From Fistulifera solaris (Eukaryota; Bacillariophyta; Bacillariophyceae; Naviculales; Stauroneidaceae), in contig AP026125.1 in NCBI GenBank assembly GCA_030295235.1, positions 1,178,001 to 1,242,000 on the forward strand: a stretch of DNA of 64,000 nucleotides, read 5' to 3'. Under the pieces are notes generated by a model, which worked only from the letters and a program-made list of their open reading frames with translations, was not told the DNA's origin and did not search any database. Positions 1-11,606 of the stretch are shown here, in pieces. The position numbers and the translations under genes were made by a program. The stretch's first letter is position 1; each line of letters opens with the position of its first letter.

Positions 1-724
1 CCTTGTGAACAGTCGTCTTGACGCGATCGAAGCTACGCTTGAGGCGCGCTTCACCCAGCTAGATGACTTGCTGGCCATTGTCCGTACGCTCCTCATCACT
101 CCTGATGGTCGCCGCACCGCCTGGAACAACCCAGCTCTCATTTGTGACGGCAGCCCCACCGGAAACTGCGCAACTGTTCCCAACTTTCCTTAACCGAAGA
201 GAAAAAGTTGACGATGAGCCCGGCCAAGAGTTACCTGCGACGGGATATACGTGTGTTCTTGCATTTCATTGGTTCGCTGGGTTTTCTTTGGATGATAGGG
301 ACGAGTGGCAGCCGGTCTCCCCTAATAACTAAAGTTTTCTTCCTTATAGATCCACTGAATGCTTTTTTCATTGGTCTCTTTTCATGCGAAGACCTTCAAG
401 CTAGCGCATGTTCTTCCGTACCTAATTCGTAGTATCTAAAGCAACTAGGTTGTTGTTCCTCGAACGCTTGTAGAATCCTTGCGTATTGGCCCCGACATCA
501 TTTAGCTCTGTTTTATATGGTTGTAGAGGAACCCCAATTTGTCGAGGCCATAGACAGCAGCAAGCCCAAACAATGGATGACCGGTGGTGAAAATGGCATG
601 GCAGTTCCATTTGAATTTTTTTCTACGTGGCCCAGCAAAAGAGTCGTTGTTCACTTTAAATGGTAGAAAGAGGAATATCCACCAAAACGAAACCATTTAG
701 AGCGCGCTTGGCAATCGCGAAAAC
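1..724. other. window edge, no confident gene
   Basis: No complete gene is visible. A reading frame open from the window edge to about 193 on the plus strand (no ATG inside) encodes a short acidic and leucine-rich helical peptide that loosely resembles the start of a retroelement Gag, but no zinc knuckle or other motif follows. A minus-strand frame around 502-696 encodes a hydrophobic peptide without recognisable motifs. Both could be fragments of genes or transposons; neither is called as a gene. Confidence 0.2.
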
Positions 725-1739
725 TTACACCTTATCAATCATGACACTCGGACAACCGTTTCTGCCATGTTCACAAAGTGTCCTTGATAAACGCAAACGC
801 TGCTGCAGCTCTTTCGGCAGGATTTTTGGCACGTAACCCGGTGACAGCTTGAGCATATCAATTATTTCCTGATAAGACGGTTGACCATAATCAAGCAAAC
901 GTCCCCCATCGCGCTTATTATTCCACGGCTGCTCGTTCCCTTCCTCCGGCGGTGTTTTTGCAAACGGCTTTTCACCTAACATCTTCCAGTCGACGTCCCC
1001 ATTAACAAGTTCTTCCCGTAAATAGACTCTCCAGGGCCAATTGTAATTGTGCAAAATGCGTACCGATTCTCCTTCACAGATCAGATTGGTTAGCGAAAAG
1101 TAGGCTGATAAAATTCCGCATACCGTGCACTCGATTCATCAATTCCAAAGAATCCACCGAAATCCGACCGCCGACGCCATTGCGGATTCACCAACACCAA
1201 GTTGCGTTTCGGGCCTACTTGTTCATCCAACGATCGAATGGCTTTGACGCATTCGGCCGTGGGCAATAGCACAAAGACACAATCGTTCGCCGCCGATTCC
1301 GCTTGTCCCATCCACGCGTAAACACCGTCACTGGCATCCAAACACACTTTTGAATCGCCGTCGAATCCACAACACCGAGACCGATCATAATCTGTTCTAC
1401 CATTGGGGCAGCCGCTTCCATCATTTGACGGGCGCCACCGGGCCAGTCATCGAGATCCGTTGCACCGATGACGGGCAACAAAAGTCGTATGGCATGCCGA
1501 ACGGTGCCGTCGGCGGAAGCGAGTTGAATGCTTTGTACGCATTGTCGGACTTGATCGTCGACGGAAGTGGGTAAACGTGCCGTTACCAAAGAAGAGAGTT
1601 CAGGGTCATTCTTGTCATTGCCGTTGTTGCGAGATGATTCCCGAGTGACAATCATCTGACGACGGTGAAACAACCGCATCTCCAGTTGAAAGCTCAGTGC
1701 TACTGTCACTAAACCTGATAGTAACAAGAGCGGCTTCAT
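725..1739 (-). CDS. DUF1995 family protein, plastid-targeted (two single-base frame breaks)
   Basis: The protein starts with a hydrophobic signal-like segment of about 17 residues followed by an ALSF-Q motif, which resembles the signal plus transit peptide junction of diatom plastid proteins. Behind it comes a typical DUF1995 region with a conserved IGATDLDDWPGG stretch near residues 90-102, then NPQW and NWPWRVY motifs towards the C-terminus. DUF1995 proteins occur in plastids and cyanobacteria; their function is not established. The frame changes near 1369 (a G seems missing) and near 1097 (a T seems missing in a T-run). With both bases restored the length is 1017 nt, or 338 residues, and the family motifs are continuous. 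The start is the ATG at 1737-1739. The breaks are probably sequencing errors; a recent pseudogene is the alternative. Confidence 0.75.
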
Positions 1740-2634
1740 TTAACTTTGGTGTCACTGAGAAGAACTCCGTTAAGATGTGTTTATGTGGTAATAATATAAA
1801 AATGAAACATCGTCTCAATTCTCAATCAAGGTCGTCAATAACGCAGGCTCAACGAAAACTTTGTAAAACTGCTAACCCGGAGTTTCATGACTACACTTCG
1901 GGAGATAGTAAACTCATGATTCACGCAACCATATCAGAACTTTGGGATAAAAGCAAGCATATACAAAATGAAAGCATTGTCGGCTGCATTTGCACCTGTT
2001 GAAATGTAATGGCTGATAGATTACCTGGTGCTTTTCGCAAAACCATTTATTCATGGCTAAACATTCACTCGAAGGCTGATCATTCAGGCTTTACTATGAT
2101 CCGAAGTGTATACGACCTTTTCCATGACCGCGGTTTTCAGTCTTGAGACGTTTTCCAGAATTTCTGGAACGCGCAAAAACTCTCTGTCACCCCGAAACAC
2201 CGATATCCAGAATGTCTGAACATCCACAGACTTTCGTAAGAACCAAGATACCGACTGCATTATTTCTAGAACATCCACAGATTTTCTGTAGGGCACGAAA
2301 AACGCCGATTCCAGAATTTCTGGAATGTCTGTATCATAGACAGAATTTATGTATGCTTGCCAACACCTCTTCCAGAATTTTTGGAACCTTCACAGAATTT
2401 CTGTATCATCGCAATAAGGTTACCGCTTATTCCAAAACTACTGGACAGTCCACAGAAATTCTGTATGAAAGCAAACACCTATTCCAGAATTTCTGGAACG
2501 AACATAGAAAACGCTCACGGCGACGTTTTCTCGGTCACCTTATTTGCTGCAAAGTGCAGCTTTTTCCAAATAATGAAACGACATAGCGGCCAAAGTAGTA
2601 CTTTGTTAAAATTTTACATTGGTGATATAACACA
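1740..2634. other. intergenic region between divergent genes, with palindrome cluster
   Basis: This 0.9-kb spacer separates two divergently transcribed genes and therefore holds both promoters. No coding frame is convincing. Its right half, about 2150-2500, is filled with short palindromes, described separately. Confidence 0.6.
2150..2500. repeat. palindrome cluster (CCAGAA-n-TTCTGG / ACAGAA-n-TTCTGT)
   Basis: At least six palindromes of 13-19 bp lie within 350 bp. TTCCAGAATTTCTGGAA is at 2153-2169; further copies are at 2308-2326 and about 2482-2499. The sister form CACAGAATTTCTGTA is at about 2391-2405 and again at about 2449-2465. Degenerate copies sit in between (around 2205-2235, 2264-2290 and 2371-2387). 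Spacers are roughly 10-50 bp and unrelated to each other. The cluster ends about 130 bp before the ATG at 2635. The same core forms the large array at 58222-60460. Confidence 0.85.
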
Positions 2635-3972
2635 ATGATACCCGCAGCAGAGAGTCCGCGTGTACAAAGAGCGCTGCTGCTCTTGTTGATTACTCAATTT
2701 TGGACCGGATATTGCTTGTCAACCATCTCGTTTGAATCTTTACAAGGGAAAAACATTCTCGTCATTGGCGGATCGGGACGTGTCGGCGGCAGCGTTGTCA
2801 CACAACTGGTCCAACGTGGCAGCAAAGTATCCGTAGGAGGCACAAGTAGGGATCATTTCTCGCAAGCACAAGCTCGATGGACACGGATCTTCCCTCAATT
2901 TGATTTTCAAAATATTGCATTTCACAAAGTCGATAGAGAAGTGGCGGAATCTATCACTCCCATCATTCAAGACTACGATCTCGTCATCCATACCGCAGGA
3001 CCGTTTCAAGGCAAAGTGAAAACACCCAATGGCGTCTTGGAAGCATGTGTCCGTGCTTCAGTGCCCTACTTGGACGTTTGCGATGATTACTGCACGGCTT
3101 CCGCGGCCAAAGCCAAATACGCAAGTCAAGCCAAAGTTCCTTGCATTGTGTCGACTGGCACGTGGCCGGGCGTTTCTTCCCTTCTGGCCAAGCAGCTGGT
3201 TCATAAAGCGCTTGCCAAAGATCCCTCTCTCCAACCGGCTGATTTGAAAGTTGACTTTGGCTTCTTTACAGCTGGCTCCGGCGGGGCTGGGGTCACACTT
3301 TTAGTAGCTACCTTTCTTATTTTGGCGGAAAAGGCATTGACTATCGTGGACGGTAGAAGAATCCCTGTTCCACCTCTCAAAGACTTTGAATATGTGAATT
3401 TTGGAGACATCGTTGGTGACCGAGCCATTGCGCCTCTCAACTTGCTTGAAACTGCATCCGTTCATGATTACTTGGGTGTGGGGAGCACATCGGCTAAGTT
3501 CGGTACAGCCCCTTCTTATTGGAATACACTGCTTGGATTGTTTGGGTCGATGGTGCCGAAAGAAGTACTGGAGAATGAACCTTTCATGCGTAAACTATCC
3601 GTGTTCAGCATGCCGATTGTTCGAATCGTGGACTTTTTCGCCGGAGCGACAAACGCCATTCGCGTCGATTTGAGTGCCAAAGGCCTGGGCAAACTGGCGA
3701 CTGCTATATATGCCCATGAGAACTTAGAACCGTGCGTGGGTGAAAGCATTATAGCTTTCGCTGCCGCGGCCTTGACGGAATCCGCCGTCCCGCCCGGTGT
3801 ATGGTTTACCGAGGAAGCCATAGCAGCCGGTGACGACTGCGCAGCTGTATTGCATTTGGCGAGTGTTGGAGCGCATACGTGTGTCGTGGAAGGTCTCGAT
3901 CTGAGTAAGGACGAGATTTTTGGAAGTTCCATTAAGCAGCGACCAAAAACGACCAAGTCAGGAAAAAGATAA
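2635..3972 (+). CDS. saccharopine-dehydrogenase-like NAD(P)-binding protein
   Basis: Intact single-exon frame of 445 residues. A hydrophobic N-terminal stretch (residues about 13-28) looks like a signal peptide. It is followed by a Rossmann-fold nucleotide loop GGSGRVGG at residues 45-52 and by the HTAGPF motif seen in the saccharopine dehydrogenase / trans-acting enoyl reductase-like family, so it probably binds NAD(P)H. The true substrate cannot be read from the sequence. A second hydrophobic stretch in the middle could be a membrane-associated segment. The ATG at 2635 is chosen because an intergenic palindrome cluster lies just upstream. The gene converges with ESF1, with only 13 bp between the stop codons. 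Confidence 0.75.
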   Translation: MIPAAESPRVQRALLLLLITQFWTGYCLSTISFESLQGKNILVIGGSGRVGGSVVTQLVQRGSKVSVGGTSRDHFSQAQARWTRIFPQFDFQNIAFHKVDREVAESITPIIQDYDLVIHTAGPFQGKVKTPNGVLEACVRASVPYLDVCDDYCTASAAKAKYASQAKVPCIVSTGTWPGVSSLLAKQLVHKALAKDPSLQPADLKVDFGFFTAGSGGAGVTLLVATFLILAEKALTIVDGRRIPVPPLKDFEYVNFGDIVGDRAIAPLNLLETASVHDYLGVGSTSAKFGTAPSYWNTLLGLFGSMVPKEVLENEPFMRKLSVFSMPIVRIVDFFAGATNAIRVDLSAKGLGKLATAIYAHENLEPCVGESIIAFAAAALTESAVPPGVWFTEEAIAAGDDCAAVLHLASVGAHTCVVEGLDLSKDEIFGSSIKQRPKTTKSGKR

Positions 3973-3985
3973 AAGGAAATAAACT

Positions 3986-6408
3986 CTATTGTACTTTGGA
4001 TTTCAAGCTTTTCACGAGGGCGCTTAGAGTTGCTGCCCCACCGGAAGGTTTCGATGCTGCGATCGCATCATCTGCGCTAACATCCTTTTGGACTGAGCTT
4101 TTCTCGCCTTTTCTCTGTCTCTTTGCCTGACGCCGTCGGGTTTGTTCTGCAAGAATTTCGCGCATCGCCGGTGTTTCTTTGAAGTTTGGATCGGTTCTGT
4201 CAATTCCGAAGCGTCCGTCCTGCCCATCCAACACTGCTTTGAACCGTTCGTCTTCAACGTCAACCTTGAAGTCAGTTCCCACCGTATTCTTCGCCCGTAA
4301 CTCTTCCTTACGCTTTCGAGAGCCTGTAAGCTTTTTGCCTTTATTCCTTTCTAGTCGTTCCAGATCTTTCATATTGTAATCCTTGTGCTCATCATCATCG
4401 CCATCACCCGCAACCAAAAGCTCCAATTCAGCTTTGGATAGTGTAGGACGCTGTTCGTCAACCTTATCATCCGATTCAAAGAAGCTATCACCGCCTCGAC
4501 TCGCGGATGTATTGACGGCACGATGACTCTCTTTCAATTCAGCCTTTTTCTCACGTGCAGCTTGACGTCTTTCCCTTTGCTTCTGTTTTCGTTTTTCTTT
4601 GTACTTCTCCCATGGAGTCAACTCTTTTTGGGAGTTTCCAATTTCGATCTGATCTTTTGCTCCAAATCCTGTTTGCCAGGTACAAAAGTAAACTCCTTTT
4701 CTTCCTCCTCTTCGCCCTCTGACTCACTGTCATCAGTCGGTACTGGGGAGTCCTGCTCGAGCGCCTCGTCGTCACCAGACGAGTTGTCTGCACTCACATT
4801 GTCATCGTCGCTATCAAGCCCAAGCATTTTCCTCAAATTATCACGTTTTGCATCTGCATTTCCGTCTTCGTCTTCGTCACTGGATGCGTCTGATGCCAAA
4901 TAGGCTTTGATGTCATCGCTCTCAGCCATTGCTTCCCATGCCATCCCAGAAGAGTATTTTGTCAATACCCGTTCGCGCTCTTGGTCCCCCGCCTCCCATG
5001 AACACTGAACATTAGTTTGTTGGAGAGCATTTACAATGAATTCAGGTGGAACGTAATTGCTCGGTAGGTTTGTCGCCTCATCTCTCACTGGCCGATCCTT
5101 TACCACATCAGGCAAGCTATCCATTGGAATTGCTCTCATGTCAACCGCAGCGCTCGAATGTTCGAACTCCATTCCATCTATTTCTTTATCTACATCAATG
5201 TAATAAAGTGAGAAATATGAAAGAATAAGCGAACGCCAAAGACAAATTTAACCAAGCGACTTACATGCTTTGTCCGCATGTTCAGGCGTTGAGAATTCGA
5301 CCACAGCAAAGTAGTATTTGAGCTTAGAAGCTTCATAAGCTCTTAGTTTCTCGGGATCGAACTCAGATTGAACAATTTCTTTCTTTGGTCTCGCGTCCCC
5401 TATATCACCATCAACTGGGTCATCGTCCCCGTCTTGCTCCGAAGAATCGATCGAATTAGAATCACTCTCGCTGTCCTCAGAACCGTCAGAGTCGCTCTCG
5501 TTATGATCGGAATGCTCGGAGGTGTCGTCATGATCGGAATGCTCGAAAGTATCGTGCTCGTTTGTTTCATCTTCAGAGTTGGTACCCGTTATGCGTTGAT
5601 CTTGCTCTGAATTCTTAGCCGATGGTGCAGGCACAACTACTTTCTTCTTTTTCCACAAATCACGAGGACCGAATTGATCTTCTTCCGATATGCGCTGCAT
5701 TCCAAAATCACTGGGATAAACGCGCACTCGCTTCACAGCACCCGTCGGAGTAAAGCTGCTGACAATTGCAAAAACATCAATGGCACGCACGTGTGTCCAA
5801 TCCAGATTCATTACAGCCAAGACCGATGATTCTTCATAAGTGATTTCCACTTCTTCCTGATTTTCTGGATCTAAAATACCCGCCGAGCCGTATAGTCGGT
5901 CCTCACTTGCATCTCCAGACACGTCAGAATCAGAATCACTGTCGTCATCTTCTTCATCCTCCGCGTCGTCGTCTGACGAGGAGACATCGATTTGACCTCG
6001 CGAAAGAGCTGTCAAGAAAGCAATGCGAGAAGCAGGATCCTCAAGCTTCTTGGCGGAGTCTCCTTCTCTCGAGGAACTGGACGTAGAAATGCTTGTCGAG
6101 TCATCATCGTCTTCATCTTTCGACTTTTGTTGTTCACGTTTTGCCGACTCCTCTTTCCCCTCGTCGTTGTCTTGTACAACGTAGAATGCACTAAGCTCAT
6201 CTTTTGTTGATTTCTTCTCCTTTCGACCATATTTGTCTTTCAGTTGCAATTTAAACCGAGGGTCTGTTAACACTGATGCAAAGCGTTCATCTAAAACAAC
6301 TTTGGAAGCCTTTTCCTTGTGCTGACGAAATTGAGGTTTCGACGCGTCGAAACGATCTTCCGTCTGGTTATCCTTTTTCTCCGCTATTTTTTTGTTGCGT
6401 TTCCCCAT
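3986..6408 (-). CDS. ESF1: ESF1-like pre-rRNA processing protein
   Basis: ESF1 is a nucleolar factor needed for 18S rRNA maturation in the small-subunit processome. The N-terminal block ends in an LTDPRFK motif near residue 50; then come long acidic Ser/Asp/Glu tracts, the conserved central ESF1 domain, and a Lys/Arg-rich C-terminus with a NUC153-type segment (DERFKAVLDG...DRTDPNFKET). One 87-bp intron at 5178-5264 (GTAAGT...TAG) joins the codons in frame. Near 4625-4629 a run of five T on the plus strand lacks one base; restoring it fuses the two frames and gives 2337 coding nt, or 778 residues. The start is the ATG at 6406-6408. Confidence 0.88.
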
Positions 6409-6797
6409 CTTTGAAAATTTCCGAGCAGTACTTTTATGAGATTTTCAATGCTATATATGCTTGCAATTAATTCTGAAAGATGAGTCATCTAATCATCATC
6501 GCAAAGAAAAAGGGGAAAAAGTGAAGTTTCTTATCCAAAAGGCGGATCATCGGGAAAATTTGGTTGGTCTCCCCACTACACCGATGACGCGGACAGACGT
6601 ACTTTAATTGAATCTTGTTAAAGGTTGAGTCGCGTGGGCATATACTTGATGCGCTCAAGGTAAAGAGGGAATGCCGGGCAATAGAAATGATCTCTTCGAC
6701 AACCTTTTATCTATAACTTCTTAGAAGCCTTTGTGTCGAATTTCATACTATTTAGAACTATTTAAACTTTATTGCTAAAGCATGAAACCGTAACACT
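6409..6797. other. intergenic spacer, ESF1 promoter side
   Basis: This 389-bp AT-rich spacer lies upstream of ESF1 and downstream of the N-acetyltransferase stop. A single TGAGTCAT (bZIP/GCN4-type) site lies near 6481. No gene is visible. Confidence 0.5.
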
Positions 6798-7708
6798 CTA
6801 TAGATCAGTCCACATCTCGGTTGGCGCAGTGTTCGACTTCACTAATGTCAAGCCAGCACTGGAAGCCTTGGGTATTCCAAAGACTTCTTGAAGTATCTCG
6901 TGCGCTTCCTCCTCGGAACTCAAATGACGGATATCAATGGTGGGCTCACCGAATTCAGCAAACCGTGGGGGACCAGTGACCTTAAATCTGCTTCCAGCCA
7001 AAGTATATTTCCTATCCCTCGTCAGCTTGGTCACAACTAACTTCTTCGAAAAGATACTCTCGGGGTGTAAGACACTCTGCAATCCGGCTTGAAAGTCTGA
7101 CAGCGATGGCGACGGACTCAAATGCGATGCCGAATAATTCCATCGCAGTCTTGGAATCATGCGACCCTCCTTTTCCCAATAGAGATAGACAAAGTCCCCG
7201 TCCCGAACTATTTGACTTTTCATGCCTTCGGGCGTAACCTGCATTTTGCAAAGAATTCGTCATCGTATCTCAGCGGATGAAGGGAGGGCTCGCCAAAGCC
7301 AACATCGACAAAGAAAAGGGACTTTTTTGAAGTCCCTTCTTCAGTCACCTCAATACATTGTACCACCAAGATAAGGTGAGAAGCTTCTTCTGATTTGGGA
7401 GTACCATCCTCGAATAACACAGTTCCTGGAACCCGTGTTACTTTGTAACCAATCTCCTCCAACCAATAGCTCAGCAAGCCATTCAGCTCAAAGCAGAACC
7501 CGCCTCGCTTGTGCTCCATCAACTTCGTAACAGTAGCCTCCACGTCGAGACAAGGAAGTTGTGGGCCGACACCGTGCTGAGAAGTGTTCTCGAATGGTAT
7601 GTTGGCCAAATGCGCTTCTTGCACACGGCAAAGATTCTCGTACGTCGGAACGGACAAGTCTAGCGATTGCAGGCCGAGACGAGTAACGTAAAACGGTGTT
7701 AACTTCAT
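6798..7708 (-). CDS. arylamine N-acetyltransferase
   Basis: Acetyl-CoA-dependent arylamine N-acetyltransferase (NAT family). The catalytic triad is visible: Cys in RGGFCFELNG near residue 72, His in SHLILV near residue 110, and Asp in FVDVGFG near residue 133. The N-terminal HLANIPFEN motif is also typical. Near 7244-7247 an A-run (minus strand) is one base short, splitting the frame into 162- and 148-codon pieces; restoring it gives 303 residues, close to the 270-300 usual for the family. The start is the ATG at 7706-7708. The role is probably acetylation of aromatic amines or hydrazines; the natural substrate is unknown. Confidence 0.85.
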
Positions 7709-8140
7709 AGTACTGCAACCTGCACAACTGCTAGAACGGAAAGCTGAAGTATTTTGTGATTTTGTGAGCTTGATGATTCTTTATCTGTTTCTTTGCATCC
7801 GTCAAGAAAGGAAACGCTCCGCGAACTGTCAGGAAAATCGGAACGAGAGTTTTTGTGCAGGGGAAGTTCGCGGACATTCCGAAAGGTTCTTGATGAAGTA
7901 TAATAACCCCAAAAGCACAAACGGGATAGTGGTTCATTGCTAGGACCTGCAAAATTCAATGTTAATTAGCCGAACGTGTTCTAGTTCTAGAGCTCAAGCA
8001 ATTGATTGGTAATACGAGTAGTTAGATAATACGGAGCATCATTTCTTATTAATTATGAGTTTTTGTCTATGAGCTATGTTCGCAAGCAAGGATGCCGGGA
8101 TAATAAATCCCAGACAGACGAATATCATGAATAGTTTGGT
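7709..8140. other. intergenic spacer
   Basis: Spacer of 432 bp between two minus-strand genes, containing the N-acetyltransferase promoter. No convincing coding frame, RNA gene or repeat was seen. Confidence 0.45.
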
Positions 8141-9892
8141 CTAGAGTGGCTTTCCCTCAACATTGGCATATCGATCGTGAAGCCTTGCTTCGATGGTCCT
8201 TAGCAGAACATGATTCATGAGAAGCGGCGGCTCTTCCGAGCTGATTTGTATACTGTCAAGAAGAGGATTCAATGATTGAGGTATAGAATCTTGTTGGACA
8301 GATGCCTGGGAATCGTCAACTGTAACACGAAGTATATCAAGGATGTCCTGCCAGTTCAGGAGCTCACTCGAGTCGAGTGCTCCATTGCTTTCTCTTTTCT
8401 GTCGTACGGACATTGCAACTCTCTGAAACAATGTGTCAATCTGAGAACGCGATTCAGTGCGAAGAATGCTGTTAATCATTTCTCTTTCTTTGGCTTCGAT
8501 AAGCCTCCAAGCACATCCGCAAGTTGTACGTATTCCAAAGAAATGAGCTTCCAGAGAAGTAGTCTCCTTGAAAACAAGCTTGCAACAAGAACACTTGAGT
8601 GGATCGTCGCCATTAGCCATTTTTATTCCCAAACGGCTGCATCTGTATCGTGTCAAAGTTGCAGAGCGAGTAATGTTTTCTGTCCGAAAGTTGCGCTGAA
8701 AAGAAGAAGGAAGAAAAGTCGAAGCAGCTGCATGTACTGCCCGCTCCCATGCACGACTTAGCAGCAGCTGAGGGACGTCGTCAGATAATACGTCGACCGT
8801 GCCACTCAATTCTAACGATGACCACTTCTGAAGTTCGTCCTTTTGCTTCTTTGTTCCCGGAATAAGCGCCGAAAGACGAAGTGATTCAAAAGCTAGCGGA
8901 TGTATGCCGTCTCCATGCTCCTGGTCCCATAAAGTATCATCTGGCAAAAACCTTTCTTCGACTTAGATGCCTTTCCGGGTAGTCTGGGCCAAGGTTCATT
9001 CTCAAATCCGTACCGCGTAGTGTATAAGCGACAGTCTTCTCTATGAAGATGTAGACCATCTGCTTTCGCAGTTCGCGTAGTATCTCCTCGTGTCACTTTT
9101 GCTCTATTCCTTTCTGTACTAAGATAATCTTGAATGCGCTGATTTTTGCATTTAAAATCCCAACCGGTACGAATGACGTGTTCCAAACCAGCTAGTTGAT
9201 CAGGTTTTAGGTGAACGGGATGAAAACACACCAGTTCGTCTTTCTCATTAACCTTTTGGATTTGCGCTTTCGTGCCGAGACGGCGGTCTTTTTGGGTTTC
9301 GGCTGTCGGACCGCATCCGCTTTCGCTTTAGGCTTTTTCGCCGAAACAGGGGTCTTTTCTTTAGGTTTAGGTTGTCGCGCCGATTTGGTGGTCTTCTTGG
9401 GCGTTGGGGCACGCGCAGCTGCAGCTGCCTTTTTGCCTTTCGTTCCTTCCCAAATGGGACCTTGAACGGTACCAAATCTCTCGCAGCTATCGACAATCCT
9501 GGGAGATTGAGAATACTCGGTTGTGTATCAGCAGCGCCAGTATTAGTTTGTGCATTAGCATCCTGGGTCGCAGGTTCTGCATTACCATCGTCTGCATCTG
9601 CTGTTCCTTTCTTTTGTTTTTTCTTCGCAGGGACCTTTAGGGGGTTAAAAACTGAAGGAGTTACCGACAACCCAGGGACATTGGGAGTTGTGGGCTGTGC
9701 ATTCGCAGCATTGTTTTGAATTGGATAGCCAAGAGGCATAAAAAATGGGAAAGGAAAGAAAAACTGCGGCATCATAGCATTCGACGTAACAGGTGCTTTA
9801 GCGCTTTCCTCCACTTGACCATGGTCCGACGTGTCGTTTCGTTGATGCTCATTACTGGACTTATCTATTGTTTTCTTTGAAGCGGATTCCAT
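8141..9892 (-). CDS. unrecognised basic protein with Cys/His cluster
   Basis: Not recognised. Four frames join into one 584-residue protein if one base is restored near 9473 (T-run on the minus strand), 9254-9257 (A-run) and 8953-8955 (A-run). The N-terminus is polar and followed by an aromatic/Pro-rich stretch. The middle is a repetitive Lys/Pro/Ala region with SARQPKPK-like repeats resembling linker-histone tails or DNA-binding tails. The C-terminal half holds a possible zinc site (CSCCKLVF...H...CGCAW). Basic repeats plus a Cys/His cluster suggest a nucleic-acid-binding nuclear protein, but that is inference. The start is the ATG at 9890-9892, since the upstream in-frame stretch lies in simple repeats. 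Confidence 0.55.
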
Positions 9893-10000
9893 TTCGACAG
9901 ACAACCGTTTCTCTTCATGGTCGAAAAAAAAATGATGGATGCAATAAGCGACGATCGACGATGAGAGAAATTTTCGCGAAGACGAAGGCCCCAGCGAGAC

Positions 10001-10087
10001 GGACCGACAGACGACAGACGACAGACAGACGGCAGACATACGACATTCTTTCGGACAAGCAGATAGACGAAAGACGAAAGACGAACC
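10001..10087. repeat. simple repeat, GACAGAC/GACGAAA-type
   Basis: Short degenerate tandem repeats of CGACAGA and later GACGAAA units upstream of the gene starting at 9892. Low-complexity, probably non-coding. Confidence 0.7.
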
Positions 10088-10433
10088 AGCAGGAAAGTAC
10101 TGTATGAGCCATACCAGGTGAACGAATCGGCTCGGATTAGGCACTTTTACTCTTTAAATCGCAGTAATAAATGACTTCATTCGAGGTTCCTCTTCAATTT
10201 AGACCAGAGTGTCAGCAAGCCAGTCCTCGAAAAGAATGTTCTTGGGTGCGACCAAAAACTCCTCCATAAACAACAACAAAACAACAACATCTATCATCCC
10301 CCTCCTTTTGCCTTTCTTATCGCCTTCAATCAATCAATCAAACTCTTGTTTAGCGCCTAAATAATACACCAGGTGCAACATCTCACAAGTGCAGATTCTT
10401 GCTATAAGTCACCGGCACACTTTGCGCGAAATC

Positions 10434-11075
10434 ATGAACGCGGAAACGCAGTCCAACACAAAAGATGCGGGCTTGTCGTCTTCCTTCAGAAATTTGAGGC
10501 GGTTACCCAAGCGAAGTGGCAGCGGTTTTAGCGCATTTAGCTTGCTCAGTCGGAATAGTGGGGATACAGATCGCGTCAGGGACACTCCGACAAGGAGGTT
10601 TGTTCCTCGACGACAATCAAAAGACACCCTTTCCAGCTCCTTTAATGCCGAAAAGATGCAACGCCGGGCTGAGCGAAAGAAGCTCCAACAAGCAATTGAC
10701 AAGTTACACAGCGAAGCAGACAGGGAACTTTCTCAGGACGAAGTTATAAAACTAATGAGTAAGGAATTGGCACGCTCGTCTCTCTCAAAACAAACGGCAT
10801 CTTGCACCGATGATTCTGCACAAGGAGACGACGCTCAGTCTGCGTGCGCGGGTCCGTCTTACATGGAAAGATGGCTTCCTCGAGTGACTAGTCCCACAAC
10901 AGTGGAGAATCAGAGCACCAGAAGCGGCTCCATTGGCGTTAGCACTTTGGGCCTGTTCTCCAGCGCTGGTGTTGATGATGATGATGGCGATGTTAGTGCT
11001 GAATCCGATGATCAATCTGTTTTTAAGCCCCCAGAGTACATCGAGTTCGTCACTCCCCAGCTGATCGAGTTATGA
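10434..11075 (+). CDS. unrecognised Ser/Arg-rich protein
   Basis: Intact frame of 213 residues from the ATG at 10434. The N-terminus is basic and Ser-rich (RRLPKRSGSGF), followed by a predicted charged helix around residues 75-110 (AERKKLQQAIDKLHSEADREL), an acidic Asp-rich stretch near residue 182 and a hydrophobic tail. No domain is recognised. It starts divergently from the gene at 8141-9892. Intrinsically disordered regulator-like composition; function unknown. Confidence 0.55.
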   Translation: MNAETQSNTKDAGLSSSFRNLRRLPKRSGSGFSAFSLLSRNSGDTDRVRDTPTRRFVPRRQSKDTLSSSFNAEKMQRRAERKKLQQAIDKLHSEADRELSQDEVIKLMSKELARSSLSKQTASCTDDSAQGDDAQSACAGPSYMERWLPRVTSPTTVENQSTRSGSIGVSTLGLFSSAGVDDDDGDVSAESDDQSVFKPPEYIEFVTPQLIEL

Positions 11076-11606
11076 TAGCACATTCGCCAGGATCCTGTAA
11101 TTTAGCTTTTTGTTATACTTTGTGCCTCAACCGTACTAGGTAGAATCATCTAGCCTCTGCTGTAAGAATGACGTTTGAATATCTAAGAATTCGGTAGCAT
11201 ACCATTCAAAATTTAATTGCAGCCCTATTTTCGATTTCTTACCTGCGACGTCAAACATCATCCCACACCCCGATCGTTCGCCGCGACTACATCTATTTAT
11301 AGCAAGGAAAGATATTGCTAAAGTACCATGTCCGCGAAATTTCTCTAGCTTTCAATCTACTAAGCATTCTGATGTTATGGTCCTCCGTAGAACAATCTTG
11401 AGCAACTCAAAGATATTAGTATCGAGATATAGTGTCTTCTTGTCAATCAATTCTGGCTACATCGTAAGACAAGCTATTTTATCCGATACATTTACTATTG
11501 ACTGACAACTACCATGACAATACATATTCCGCCAATTTATTTTCTCCGTCTACATGAACCCCGAGGCAGCACTGATGTCATCAACCCAAAAAGTGAATGC
11601 TAACCG

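Noticed and set aside
725-1739. DUF1995 gene as a pseudogene
   Set aside because: Only single-base breaks are present, with all motifs kept; neighbouring housekeeping genes show the same type of break.
9372-9719. Plus-strand frame of 115 codons
   Set aside because: Shadow of the basic-repeat protein on the minus strand; its Ala/Gly/Phe-rich composition mirrors the Lys/Pro/Ala repeat.
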